Shown here in pieces: positions 54,008 through 64,000 of a stretch of DNA of 64,000 nt (positions are counted from its first letter, which is position 1; every line of letters starts with the position of its first letter). The stretch covers positions 158,043 to 222,042 of the forward strand of contig NZ_KB890614.1 of NCBI RefSeq assembly GCF_000373145.1, read 5' to 3'. The stretch comes from Thermus oshimai DSM 12092 (lineage in GTDB: Bacteria; Deinococcota; Deinococci; Deinococcales; Thermaceae). Under the pieces are notes generated by a model. The model was given only the letters and a program-made list of their open reading frames with translations, was not told the origin of the DNA and made no database searches. The position numbers and the translations under genes are program-made.

Positions 54008-54426
54008 GGCTTTTCCTTCTCGTCCTCCTCTTCTGGGCGGGGGCCCTGGCCCAGGAGACCGCCCCGCCCCCCGACCTTTCCCCGGAGGTGTTCCAGATCG
54101 CCCGGGCCCTCCGCTGCCCCGTGTGCCAGGGGGAGTCCGCGGCGGAGAGCAACTCCGGGGTGGCGGTGGAGATGCGCCGGCTCATCGCCGAGATGCTCCA
54201 AGAGGGCAAGAGCCCCGAGGAGATCAAGGCCTTCTTCGTGGAGCGCTACGGGGACTGGATCCTCTACGAGCCCCCCCGGAGGGGCCTTACCCTCTGGGCC
54301 TGGGTCCTGCCCCTTGTGGCCCTTCTCCTCCTTGGCCTTGGGCTTTTCGCCTACTTCCGGCCCAGGCCCCTGCCCAAGGAGCTTTTGGAAGAGGCGGAGC
54401 GCCGGATGAAGGAGCCCCCGGCATGA
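54004..54426 (+). CDS. ccmH: Cytochrome c maturation protein CcmH
   Basis: A thiol protein of the heme-ligation complex, 140 residues. After a signal peptide (GTG start, RLFLLVLLFWAGALAQE) comes the family motif ALRCPVCQGESAAESNS near residue 36, then MLQEGKSPEEIKAFFVERYGDWILYEPP, and a C-terminal helix. It overlaps both neighbours by 4 bp. Confidence 0.94.
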   Translation: MRLFLLVLLFWAGALAQETAPPPDLSPEVFQIARALRCPVCQGESAAESNSGVAVEMRRLIAEMLQEGKSPEEIKAFFVERYGDWILYEPPRRGLTLWAWVLPLVALLLLGLGLFAYFRPRPLPKELLEEAERRMKEPPA

Positions 54427-55399
54427 CGGCCACCCTTCTTTTCCTCCTTTTCCTGGCCCTGGGCCTTTTCCTGGCCCTAAGGCCCCTTTTCGGCCCCAAG
54501 GAGCCCTTCCCCGAGCCCCCCAGGCGGGAGGACCTCCTTAAGGAACTCGAGGTCCTAAAGGAGGAGGCGAAGGCCCTGGAGGGCGAGGAGCGCAGGCTGG
54601 CCCTGGCCCGCATGGTGGAGCTGGAGCGGGCCCTGGAGGGCTACCGCCCCCCAGCGCCCCGGCCTTTCCGGCCCCTCCCCCTCTTCCTGGCCCTGGGCGC
54701 GGTGCTCCTCCTGGGGGTGGGGCTTTGGCGCTACACCCTGCCCCGGCTTCCCGGGGAGACGGTGACCACCCAGCGCCTCGAGGCCCAGAAGCTCCGGGCC
54801 TTGGCGGAGAGGGCGAAGGGCACGGGGGCGGTGGAGGACCTCCTGGCCTGGGGGCGGGAGGCCTACGCCCTGGGGGTTTACGAGCAGGCGGCGGAGGCCT
54901 ACCTCAAGGTGCTGGAGAAGGACCCCAGGAACGTGGAGGCCATCCGCCGGGTGGGCATCCTCCTCTTCATGGCCGGGCGGCCGGAGGAGGCGAAGGCCTT
55001 CCTGGAGATCGCCCAGCACGCGGACCCCAAGGCCGCGGAGGGCTGGCTCTTCCTGGGGAACCTGTACTTCCAGGAGGGGGACCGGGAGCGGGCCATCGCC
55101 GCCTGGGAGAAGTACTTGGAGGTGGGGGGGGAGGCCCGGGAGCGGGTCCAGGGCCTGATCCAAATGGCCAAGGCCCAGGAGGCGGGCGGGACGGACGGGC
55201 GCACGGTGTACCTGGCCCGCTGCGCGGCCTGCCACGGGCCGGAGGCCGAAGGGGGGGTGGGCCCCAGGCTCAAGGGGAACCCCATCCTAAGGGCCCCCGA
55301 GGCGGTACGGGAGATCGTGCTAAGGGGCCGGGGCACCATGCCCGCGGTGCCCCTTTCCGAGGAGGAGCTTAAGGCCCTTCTGGACTACCTGAAAACGCT

Positions 55400-55403
<4 letters not shown>
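54423..55403 (+). CDS. CcmI-like TPR protein fused to a C-terminal cytochrome c domain
   Basis: A 326-residue protein. Two N-terminal helices (MTATLLFLLFLALGLFLALR and PLPLFLALGAVLLLGVGLW) frame a coiled segment, as in CcmI/CycH. TPR repeats follow from about residue 135 to 245 (YEQAAEAYLKVLEKDPRNVEA, FLGNLYFQEGDRERAIAAWE) and would bind apocytochrome tails. Unusually, the last 70 residues are a mono-heme cytochrome c domain: CAACH near residue 262 and a probable Met ligand in GRGTMPAVPLSEEELKALLDYL. The start ATG overlaps ccmH. Confidence 0.88.
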
Positions 55404-57614
<2,211 letters not shown>

Positions 57615-57625
<11 letters not shown>

Positions 57626-57671
57626 GGCCCGGATGTGCTACACTTGAGCCTGGCTTGCCCCCTGGGGGGCA
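57615..57671 (+). promoter_or_regulatory. rpsT promoter and leader hairpin
   Basis: TTGCCC (57615-57620) and TACACT (57639-57644) have an 18-bp spacer and would start a leader of about 34 nt. The leader contains a 7-bp stem (57656-57662 with 57665-57671) directly before the GGGGAGG ribosome site, which could control S20 translation. Confidence 0.5.
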
Positions 57672-57684
57672 TAAGGGGAGGATC

Positions 57685-57984
57685 ATGGCGCAAAAGAAAC
57701 CCAAGAGGAACCTTTCTGCTCTGAAGCGGCACCGCCAGTCCCTGAAGCGCAGGATGCGCAACCGGGCCAAGAAGTCGGCCATCAAGACCCTGAGCAAGAA
57801 GGCCGTGGCCCTGGCCGCGGAGGGCAAGGTGGAGGACGCCCTCACCATCCTGCGCAAGGCCCAGAGCCTCATTGACAAGGCGGCCAAGGGTTCCACCCTG
57901 CACAAGAACACCGCGGCCCGCAAGAAGTCCCGGCTCATGCGCAAGGTGCAGAAGGCCCTGCAGGCCGCAGGGGTCCAGGCCTAA
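57685..57984 (+). CDS. rpsT: 30S ribosomal protein S20
   Basis: A basic, three-helix 16S rRNA-binding protein of 99 residues. [22 protein letters not shown] near the N-terminus and [17 protein letters not shown] near residue 68 are the family signatures. GGGGAGG lies 5 bp before the ATG at 57685. Followed 12 bp later by the thx gene, so the two small-subunit proteins are made together. Confidence 0.96.
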   Translation: MAQKKPKRNLSALKRHRQSLKRRMRNRAKKSAIKTLSKKAVALAAEGKVEDALTILRKAQSLIDKAAKGSTLHKNTAARKKSRLMRKVQKALQAAGVQA

Positions 57985-57996
57985 GGGAGGTGCCTT

Positions 57997-58080
57997 ATGG
58001 GTAAGGGCGACCGTCGCACCCGTAGGGGCAAGATCTGGCGCGGCACCTACGGCAAGTACCGCCCCCGCAAGAAGAAGTAG
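57997..58080 (+). CDS. thx: 30S ribosomal protein Thx
   Basis: A 27-residue, strongly basic protein ([16 protein letters not shown], then [11 protein letters not shown]) known from the Thermus thermophilus 30S subunit, where it lies in the head and stabilises it. The remembered mature protein is 26 residues after Met removal and matches this sequence. GGGAGG lies 7 bp before the ATG. A hairpin follows the TAG. Confidence 0.95.
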
Positions 58081-58129
58081 GCCCTTTAAGGGCCTTGGTT
58101 TCCCCACCGCGGGCAACGCAGCGGTGGGG
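58081..58129 (+). terminator. Terminator hairpins after thx
   Basis: A 6-bp stem (58081-58086 with 58088-58093) is followed by a perfect 9-bp stem CCCCACCGC (58102-58110) with 58121-58129 and a 10-nt loop. The region also ends the convergent DUF4388 gene (stop at 58133). No long T run. Confidence 0.6.
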
Positions 58130-58132
58130 CCT

Positions 58133-58867
58133 CTAGCTTTCCCGCTCCATCTCCCAGAGGAGGTCCCTGAGAAGCCACCCCCGCCCCGGGGGGGAAAGCT
58201 CCCCGGAGGAAAGCCCCCGCACCAAATAGCGGCGCACCAGGTCCACGGGCACCCCCTGGGCGATGATCTCCCCCAGGTTGCGGGTCCCGTCCAGGAGGGC
58301 GGCCAGGGCGCCGAACTCCTCCAGGGTGGGGCTCTTCTTCCCTTGGTGGCGGATCCTCAGGGCGTACCAGGCGTAGCGGCGAAGGGGGTAGAGGTCCCCC
58401 TCCCTCACCCCCATGTAGGCCCGTTCCATGGCGATGAGGAGGGGCACCCCCCAGGCCTTGGCCGCAGCCCGCACGCTCTTCCCCCCCTGGAAGACCTCGT
58501 AGGGCTCCTTGGGGCGGATGGCCTCCAGGACGCGGCTTGGGGAGTCCACCAGGGTGCGGAACCGGTCCCACTCGTCGTTCACCCGGGCCCACTCCCCGAG
58601 AAGGGCGGCGAAGGGCATGAGGGGCTTTTCCGTCCCCGGGGGCCCGGGGCGGAAGCGGAAGCGCCCCTCCTTGGGGTGGAGGGGGAAGGTGAAGAGGGCC
58701 TCCAAGCCCTCCCAGTCCAGGATGGCCGCCCCCACCACCTCCCCCGCTTGGAGCCTCAGGGTGAGGGGCAGGGGGCCGGCCTGCACCTCCAAGGTCCCGG
58801 AGCGCCGGTGCTCGTGGATGAGGCTTAAGGCCTCCGTTAGAGGGAAAACGCTCAGCTCTCCTTCCAA
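58133..58867 (-). CDS. DUF4388 (PATAN-like) domain protein
   Basis: A 244-residue protein. The first 100 residues, GELSVFPLTEALSLIHEHRRSG then LRLQAGEVVGAAILDWEGLEAL, are the DUF4388 core found in bacterial signalling and gliding or polarity proteins. The C-terminal 130 residues are helical (YEVFQGGKSVRAAAKAWG, LYPLRRYAWYALRI) and I do not recognise them. No membrane helix. Its start overlaps the end of thrB by 16 bp. Role unknown. Confidence 0.78.
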   Translation of the reverse strand: MEGELSVFPLTEALSLIHEHRRSGTLEVQAGPLPLTLRLQAGEVVGAAILDWEGLEALFTFPLHPKEGRFRFRPGPPGTEKPLMPFAALLGEWARVNDEWDRFRTLVDSPSRVLEAIRPKEPYEVFQGGKSVRAAAKAWGVPLLIAMERAYMGVREGDLYPLRRYAWYALRIRHQGKKSPTLEEFGALAALLDGTRNLGEIIAQGVPVDLVRRYLVRGLSSGELSPPGRGWLLRDLLWEMERES

Positions 58868-59721
58868 AAGAACCCCTCCCCGATCTCCAGCACCAGGATA
58901 CGCCCTTCCCCCCGGTAGGCCTCCAGGGCCCTTGCCACCCCCTCTTCCTCCCCTTCCCGCACCAGCGCGGCCACCGTGGGCCCCGCCCCGCCGATGAAGG
59001 CCGCCAGGGCCCCCGCCGCCAGGGCCTTTCCGATGGCCTCCAGCACCCCGGGCATGAGGTGGGCCCGGTGGGGCTGGTGGAGGCGGTCTTGGCAGGCCTC
59101 CTTTAGGGCCTCGAGGCGGCCTGAGAAGAGGGCCGCGGGCCAGAGGGCGCTCCGGGCCAGGTTGAAGATCGCGTCCCGAAGGGGCACCTTCTCGGGCAGG
59201 GCCTTTCGGGCCAGGGGGGTGGGCACCTCGTAGGGGGGCACGGCGAGCACGAAGCGCACCCCTTCCGGGCGGGGGAGGGGGATGGCCAGGGGGGGGTCCG
59301 CCAGGGCGGCCACGAACCCCCCGTAGACCGCGGGGGCCACGTTGTCCGGGTGGCCCTCCAGCCCGGCCGCCACCCGGAAGACCCCTTCCCGGCCAAGCCG
59401 CCCCCCGGAGGCCCGGTCCGCCAGGGCCACCCCGGCCACCAGGGCGGCGGAGGAGCTTCCCATGCCCCGGGCCAGGGGGATGGGGTTGAAGGCGCGGATT
59501 AAAAGGGGCTCGGGGGAAAGCCCTAGGGCGCGCATCCCGGCCCGGTAGCCCTCGTGGATGAGGTTATCCGGGCCCTCCACCTGGCCTTCGCCCTCGTACA
59601 CGAAGAGGTCTTCCCGGGCGGGCTCGGCCTCCACCTGTAGGTAAAGGTCCAGGGCCACGCCCAGGGCGTCAAACCCGGAGCCCAGGTTGGCGAGGGTGGC
59701 GGGGACGAAGAGGCGGGGCAT
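58852..59721 (-). CDS. thrB: Homoserine kinase
   Basis: Phosphorylates homoserine for threonine synthesis. A GHMP-kinase of 289 residues: the N-terminal PATLANLGSGFDALGVALDLY, ATP loop NPIPLARGMGSSSAALVAGV near residue 80, GHPDNVAPAVYGGF near 122 and AAFIGGAGPTVAAL near 240. All match the family. Neighbours are not threonine genes. Confidence 0.95.
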   Translation of the reverse strand: MPRLFVPATLANLGSGFDALGVALDLYLQVEAEPAREDLFVYEGEGQVEGPDNLIHEGYRAGMRALGLSPEPLLIRAFNPIPLARGMGSSSAALVAGVALADRASGGRLGREGVFRVAAGLEGHPDNVAPAVYGGFVAALADPPLAIPLPRPEGVRFVLAVPPYEVPTPLARKALPEKVPLRDAIFNLARSALWPAALFSGRLEALKEACQDRLHQPHRAHLMPGVLEAIGKALAAGALAAFIGGAGPTVAALVREGEEEGVARALEAYRGEGRILVLEIGEGFFWKES

Positions 59722-59752
59722 ACAAGTCCCCTTCAGGATACCAGTGGGCCCT

Positions 59753-61201
59753 CTAGACCACCCCGAAAGGCATGGGTACCCGCCCCTCCTCCAAAAGCCG
59801 CCTCGCCCGGGGCAGGGCCTCGGCCACCTCGTGGGCCAGGAGGCCTATCCCCTTTTCCCCCGCCAGGAGGTCCCCCGCTAGGCCATGGAGGAAGACCCCG
59901 AGCCTCGCCGCCTCAAAGGGGGGAAGGCCCGCGGCTAAGAGGGCGGCGATGGCCCCCGAGAGCACGTCCCCCGTGCCCCCGGTGGCCAGGGCGGGGTGGC
60001 CCGTGGGGTTCACGGAAAGCCTCTCCCCTTCCGCCACCACCGTGGGGGCCCCTTTGAGGACCACGGTGAGGCCCGTCCGCTCGGCCAGGGCCCGGGCGGC
60101 CTCCAGGGGGTCTCCCGCCACGGCCTCCGGCGTGGTGCCGAGGAGGCGGGCCGCCTCCCCCGCGTGGGGGGTGAGGACCGCAGGAAGGCCCCGCCTGCGG
60201 TAGGCCTCCGCCACCTCGAGGGTCAGGGCGTCCGCGTCCAGGACGGTGGGGAGGCCCGCCTCCAAGGCCGCCAGGGCCCAGGCCGCCCCCCAAGGCCCCC
60301 CACCCATCCCCACCGCCAGGGCCTCCACCTTGAGGGGGGGAAGGCTGGGGGCGGGCACGGGGTGGAAGACCGCCTCCAGGGGCGAAGGGGGGTGCCCCTT
60401 GGGCAGGACCAGGTGCACCAGACCGGCCCCCATGCGGTAGGCCCCGAGGGCGGCGAGGAGGGGGGCCCCCGCGTAGAGGAGCCCTTCCCCCCGGTACCCC
60501 CCCAGAACCCCCACCCGGCCCACGCTCCCCTTGTGGGCGGTGAGGGGGCGGCGGGGGAGGAGGGGCCTTAGGGCCTCCAAGGTGGCGACCTCCGGGAGGG
60601 TGGAGTCCTCCAGGAGGTCCTTAGGGAGGCCGATCTCCGCCAGGAAAAGCCGCCCGCAGGCCTCCCGCTGAAAGAGGTGGGGCGTCTTGAGCCCCCCGAA
60701 GGCCACGGTGGCCGTGGCCCGCACGTGGGGGGCGTGGGGGAGCCCCGAGGGCAGGTCCAGGGCCAGGATGGGGAGGCGGGAGGCGTTCATCCTTTCCACC
60801 AGCCCCGCGTAAAACCCCGTAAGGGGCCCTTTTAGCCCGGTGCCGAAGAGGGCGTCCGCCAGGACCTCCCCTTCCGCCCAAGAGGCCTCCTCCAGGGGGC
60901 GGACCTCCACCCCGTGGGCCAGGAGGGCCTTTAGGGCCAAAAGGGCGTCTCCCTTCTGCCCCTCCTCCGCATACACCCGCACCCTCACCCCCTCCAGGAG
61001 GAGGTGGCGGGCCAGGACGAGCCCGTCCCCGCCGTTGTTCCCTTTGCCCGCAAGGACCACCGCGGGGGCCTCGCCGAAGAGGGCCCGGTAGACCCGGGCC
61101 GCCTTCATCCCCGCCCACTCCATGAGGAGGAGGGTGGGGTAGCCCCGCTCGGCCGCCCGTTCGTCTGCCCGGCGCATGGCCTCGGGGGTGAAGAGCCGCA
61201 T
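59753..61201 (-). CDS. nnr: Bifunctional NAD(P)H-hydrate epimerase / dehydratase
   Basis: Repairs NADHX and NADPHX, damaged cofactors that form faster at high temperature. The N-terminal YjeF epimerase domain (1-205) has AVVLAGKGNNGGDGLVLARHL near residue 47 and LDLPSGLP near 148. The C-terminal ribokinase-fold dehydratase (215-475) has AVGMGGGP, LDADAL near 320, LTPHAGEAARLLG and the catalytic NPTGHPALATGGTGDVLSGAI near 412-430. TATTGT lies 6 bp before the ATG. Confidence 0.94.
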   Translation of the reverse strand: MRLFTPEAMRRADERAAERGYPTLLLMEWAGMKAARVYRALFGEAPAVVLAGKGNNGGDGLVLARHLLLEGVRVRVYAEEGQKGDALLALKALLAHGVEVRPLEEASWAEGEVLADALFGTGLKGPLTGFYAGLVERMNASRLPILALDLPSGLPHAPHVRATATVAFGGLKTPHLFQREACGRLFLAEIGLPKDLLEDSTLPEVATLEALRPLLPRRPLTAHKGSVGRVGVLGGYRGEGLLYAGAPLLAALGAYRMGAGLVHLVLPKGHPPSPLEAVFHPVPAPSLPPLKVEALAVGMGGGPWGAAWALAALEAGLPTVLDADALTLEVAEAYRRRGLPAVLTPHAGEAARLLGTTPEAVAGDPLEAARALAERTGLTVVLKGAPTVVAEGERLSVNPTGHPALATGGTGDVLSGAIAALLAAGLPPFEAARLGVFLHGLAGDLLAGEKGIGLLAHEVAEALPRARRLLEEGRVPMPFGVV

Positions 61202-61206
61202 GGTTC

Positions 61207-61213
61207 TACAATA
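61207..61213. promoter_or_regulatory. Overlapping divergent -10 boxes of nnr and the sirtuin gene
   Basis: TACAAT on the plus strand (61207-61212) and TATTGT on the minus strand (61208-61213) share five base pairs. Each ends exactly 6 bp before its start codon (61219 and 61201). Confidence 0.6.
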
Positions 61214-61218
61214 GCCCC

Positions 61219-61962
61219 ATGGGGCTGGAAGAGGCGAGAAGGCGCCTGAGGGAGGCCAAGCGGGTGGCGGTCCTCACGGGGGCGGGGATCTCCAAGCCCT
61301 CGGGGATCCCCACCTTCCGGGACGCGGAGGGGCTTTGGAAGGCCTTCAACCCCCTGGACTACGCCACCCCCGAGGCCTACGCCCGGGACCCCAAGAAGGT
61401 CTGGGCGTGGTACGCCTGGCGCATCGCCAAGGTGCGGGAGGCGGAGCCCAACCCCGCCCACTACGCCTTGGCCCGCCTCGAGGCCGACCTCCTGGCCCGG
61501 GGCGGGGACTTTCTCTTGGTAACCCAGAACGTGGACGGGCTCCACGCCCGCGCGGGGAGCAAGAGGCTGGTGGAGCTCCACGGGAACATCCTCCGGGCCC
61601 GCTGCGAGGCCTGCGGGCGGCGCTTCCCCCTCCCCGAGGCCTTCCCCATCCCCCCCTCCTGCCCGGCCTGCGGGGCGCGGGCCCGGCCCGACGTGGTCTG
61701 GTTCGGGGAGCTCCTCCCCGAGGGGGCCTGGGAAAAGGCCTTAAGGGCCTTCTCCGAGGCCGACTTCGCCCTGGTGGTGGGCACCAGCGCGGAGGTGGAG
61801 CCCGCGGCCTCCTTGGGCCGCATCGCCTATACGGCAGGGGCCTACCTGGTGGAGGTGAACCCCGAGCCCACCCCCCTCACCCCCTTAGCCCACCTCTCCC
61901 TGCGCCTGGGGGCGGTGGAGGGCCTGGAGGCCCTTTACCCCTTGAGCTCGGCCCCGGGGTAG
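61219..61962 (+). CDS. cobB: NAD-dependent protein deacylase (sirtuin)
   Basis: Removes acyl groups from lysines using NAD. The 247-residue protein has LTGAGISKPSGIPTFRD near residue 20, VTQNVDGLHARAG near 95, catalytic His in LVELHGNILRARC near 115, and four zinc Cys (RCEACG, SCPACG). Tyr65 and Arg68 in WYAWR match the pair that allows succinyl-lysine removal in SIRT5-like enzymes. Its last 28 bp overlap the convergent CoA-transferase gene. Confidence 0.94.
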   Translation: MGLEEARRRLREAKRVAVLTGAGISKPSGIPTFRDAEGLWKAFNPLDYATPEAYARDPKKVWAWYAWRIAKVREAEPNPAHYALARLEADLLARGGDFLLVTQNVDGLHARAGSKRLVELHGNILRARCEACGRRFPLPEAFPIPPSCPACGARARPDVVWFGELLPEGAWEKALRAFSEADFALVVGTSAEVEPAASLGRIAYTAGAYLVEVNPEPTPLTPLAHLSLRLGAVEGLEALYPLSSAPG

Positions 61963-63248
61963 CTCCGGGGGAGGAGCTTCCGCTCCCAGGCGGCTTTAAG
62001 AAGCTCCTCCCGGAAGTCCGGGTGGGCCACCTCGATGAGGGCCAGGGCCCGTTCCCTTAGGGAGCGGCCGAAGAGCTCGGCGATGCCCCACTCCGTCACC
62101 ACGTAGTGCACGTCCGCCCGGGTGGTGACCACCCCCGCCCCCGGCTTCAGGTAGGGGACGATGCGGCTTTGGCCCTTGGCCGTGGAGGGGAGGGCGATGA
62201 TGGGCTTCCCCCCCTCGCTCCGGGCCGCCCCCCGGATGAAGTCCAGCTGGCCCCCGAAGCCCGAGTAGATGCGGGTGCCGATGGAGTCCGCCACCACCTG
62301 GCCCGTGAGGTCCACCTCTATGGCGGAGTTGATGGCCACCATCTTGCGGTTCTGGGCCACCACGAAGGGGTCGTTCACGTAGTCCGCGGGGTGGAGCTCA
62401 AAGAGGGGGTTGTCGTGCACGAAGCGGTAAAGCCGTTCCGAGCCCAGGACGAAGGTGCCGATGATCTTGCCCGGGTGGAGGGTCTTCCGCGCCCCGGTGA
62501 TGAGCCCTTTCTCCAAGGCCTCCAGGACCCCGTCGGAGATCATCTCCGTGTGCACCCCGAGGTCGCGGCGGCCCTCGAGGCTGGCCAGCACCGCGTCGGG
62601 GATGGCCCCGATGCCCATCTGCAGGGTGGCCCCGTCCTCAATGAGGCTGGCCACGTGGGCCCCGATGCGCCGCTCCACCTCCCCGAACCCCTCCCGCTTG
62701 AGCTCCGGCAGGGGGTAGTCCATCTCCACGATGGCCGTGAAGCGGGACACGTGCACGAAGGTGTCCCCCAGGGTGCGGGGCATCCTGGGGTTCACCAGGG
62801 CGATGACCAGGGGGGCGCTTTCCAGGGCGGCCTTGGTGGCGATGACCTCCACCCCCAAGGAGCAGAACCCGTGCTCGTCCGGGGGGGAGACCTGGACAAG
62901 CGCGGCGTCCAGGGGGAGGACCCGCCTTTTAAAGAGCCAGGGCACCTGGTGGAGCATGATGGGCACGTAGTCCGCCCGGCCCTCGTTCACCGCGGGCCGG
63001 TCCGCCGGGCCCACGAAGAGGGAGCGCCGCCGGAAGTGCCCCTCCATTTCGGGCCCCGCGAAGGGGTCTTCCCCCATCTGCAGGAGGTGGATGAGCTCCA
63101 CCCCTTCCAGTTCGTCCTTGCGGGCGGCTAGGGCTTTGAGGAGAGGGGTGGGGGTGGCGGCGTTGCCGGAAACGAAGACCCGCATCCCCGAGCGGATGAG
63201 GCCCACGGCGTCCTCGAGGCTGGTGAGGCGCTTGCGGTAGGCGCTCAC
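61935..63248 (-). CDS. Acetyl-CoA hydrolase / CoA-transferase family protein
   Basis: A 437-residue protein of the 4-hydroxybutyrate CoA-transferase/acetyl-CoA hydrolase family. Signatures are RVFVSGNAATPTPLLKAL near residue 23, VQVSPPDEHGFCSLGVEV near 118, and the active-site region LQMGIGAIPDAVL near 208 with HTEMISDGVLEAL near 233 (the Glu forms the CoA thioester). GGQLDFIRGAARS near 335 is also typical. Whether it transfers CoA or hydrolyses it is not certain. It overlaps the upstream dehydrogenase-like gene by 4 bp. Confidence 0.9.
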   Translation of the reverse strand: MSAYRKRLTSLEDAVGLIRSGMRVFVSGNAATPTPLLKALAARKDELEGVELIHLLQMGEDPFAGPEMEGHFRRRSLFVGPADRPAVNEGRADYVPIMLHQVPWLFKRRVLPLDAALVQVSPPDEHGFCSLGVEVIATKAALESAPLVIALVNPRMPRTLGDTFVHVSRFTAIVEMDYPLPELKREGFGEVERRIGAHVASLIEDGATLQMGIGAIPDAVLASLEGRRDLGVHTEMISDGVLEALEKGLITGARKTLHPGKIIGTFVLGSERLYRFVHDNPLFELHPADYVNDPFVVAQNRKMVAINSAIEVDLTGQVVADSIGTRIYSGFGGQLDFIRGAARSEGGKPIIALPSTAKGQSRIVPYLKPGAGVVTTRADVHYVVTEWGIAELFGRSLRERALALIEVAHPDFREELLKAAWERKLLPRSYPGAELKG

Positions 63249-64000
63249 AGCTCACCTCCCTTCTCCCCCCGGAAGAGGTAGGCCCCCGCGCGCAGGGCCT
63301 CCGGCCCCTTTTCCCCGAGCTCCTTCAGGTAGGGCAGGAGGTGGAGGGTGAGGGCGTGGCTGGCGGTGCGGGGCACCAGGGCCGGCACGTTGGGCACGCA
63401 GAAGTGGGTGACGCCCAGCTCCTGGTAGATCCCCGGGCGGCTGGTCTCCGCCACCCCGCCTTGGTCTATGGCGAAGTCCAGGAGGACGGAGCCGGGCCGC
63501 ATCCTCTCCAGAAGGCTCCGGGTGAGGAGGATGGGGGTCCTCTCCCCGGGCACCGCCACCGCCCCCACCAGGACGTCCGCGAAGGCGGTGTAGCGCTCCA
63601 GCCGGGTCTGGGTGATGAGGGCGGTCACCGCCCCCGCCGCCTCCTGGGCCGCCCGCTCCAGGGCCTTCAGGTCCTGGTCCAGGAGGTAGACGGAGGCCCC
63701 GGCCCCCAAGAAGGCCTTGGCCGCGGCCCGGCCCAGGACCCCGGCCCCCAGGATGACCACGTCCGCCGGCGGGATGCCGGGCAGGCCGGAAAGGAGGATC
63801 CCCGGCCCCTGGGGGGCCTCCAGGAGGCGGCCTGCGATCTGGGGGGCAAGCCGCCCCGCGATCTCGCTCATGGCCTTAAGCACCGGCCGCTCCTCGGGGG
63901 TGCCCAAGAGCTCGTAGCCGATGGCGGTGAGGCCCTTCGCCTCCAGGGCCTCCAAAACCCCGGACTCCGCCGCCGCCAGGTGCAAAAAGCCCAGGAGGAC
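63245..64000 (-). CDS. Alanine dehydrogenase/NAD(P) transhydrogenase-like protein, N-terminus beyond the window
   Basis: The visible 251 residues are the NAD-binding and C-terminal part of an alanine dehydrogenase/PNT-family protein. The Rossmann loop is VVILGAGVLGRAAAKAFL near visible residue 83, followed by LDQDLKAL. ITQTRLERYTAFADVLVGAV and LLDFAIDQGGVAETSRPG match alanine dehydrogenase (VDVAIDQGG). The reading frame continues past 64000 (VLLGF before the first visible Leu-His), so the substrate-binding N-terminus is missing from view. Coupling to a CoA-transferase is unusual for alanine dehydrogenase. Confidence 0.85.
   Translation of the reverse strand, partial: VLLGFLHLAAAESGVLEALEAKGLTAIGYELLGTPEERPVLKAMSEIAGRLAPQIAGRLLEAPQGPGILLSGLPGIPPADVVILGAGVLGRAAAKAFLGAGASVYLLDQDLKALERAAQEAAGAVTALITQTRLERYTAFADVLVGAVAVPGERTPILLTRSLLERMRPGSVLLDFAIDQGGVAETSRPGIYQELGVTHFCVPNVPALVPRTASHALTLHLLPYLKELGEKGPEALRAGAYLFRGEKGGEL

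Overview
The window is very G+C-rich (about two thirds G+C) and codes almost wall to wall. Many neighbouring genes overlap by 4 bp, and many start codons sit 6-8 nt after a TATAAT-like hexamer, so leaderless transcripts are common. The gene for the 27-residue ribosomal protein Thx, a cytochrome c-552 very similar to the one remembered from Thermus thermophilus, a second archaeal-type AspRS and a complete Sox system point to a Thermus chromosome. Several residues differ from remembered T. thermophilus proteins, so another Thermus species is likely. No insertion sequence, phage, CRISPR array, rRNA or tRNA gene was seen.

Layout: 1-6 kb holds an acyl-CoA ligase (cut by the window start), a phosphoribosyltransferase, a cupin, a NEW3-protein/ABC exporter operon and AdoMet decarboxylase. 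6.2-9.5 kb is the sdhCDAB succinate dehydrogenase operon. 9.5-13.3 kb (minus) is tatD, a secreted PLD/OB protein, a small unknown gene and then aspS2. Between the last two lies what looks like a leader-peptide attenuator with tandem Asn codons. 13.3-21.2 kb has a lipocalin-like lipoprotein, an FMN reductase, tsaB, a sugar or glycerol-phosphate ABC importer without its ATPase, and an aldehyde:ferredoxin oxidoreductase. 21.1-35.7 kb is housekeeping: DUF58, nrdJ, glpX, hisIE, hisF, trmFO, uvrA, vapBC, an SIS isomerase, csaA, an MFS transporter, guaB and two small unknowns. 35.8-37.3 kb is thiN plus an ABC ATPase.

37.4-56 kb is a sulfur-oxidation and cytochrome island. Cytochrome c-552 diverges from a long sox cluster: thioredoxin, soxY, soxZ, soxA, soxX, soxB, a second soxX, a second soxA, rhodanese, DUF302 protein, flavocytochrome-type sulfide dehydrogenase, soxC and a soxD-like cytochrome. 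CcdA follows, then a complete ccmABCDEFGH system, a CcmI fused to a cytochrome c domain, and a Rieske protein. Together these can oxidise thiosulfate/sulfide in the periplasm, pass electrons to c-552, and mature the c-type cytochromes needed.

56-64 kb carries tyrS, a small membrane-anchored unknown, rpsT-thx, a DUF4388 protein, thrB, the NAD(P)HX repair enzyme, a sirtuin, an acetyl-CoA hydrolase/CoA-transferase family enzyme and an alanine dehydrogenase/transhydrogenase-like gene cut by the window end.

The strongest unexplained signals are the Asn-codon attenuator upstream of aspS2, fused divergent -10 boxes serving two leaderless genes, the mirror-image A-X-B-X-A sox arrangement with an internal hairpin, and unusual ccm proteins (CX3C CcmG, CcmI-cytochrome fusion).
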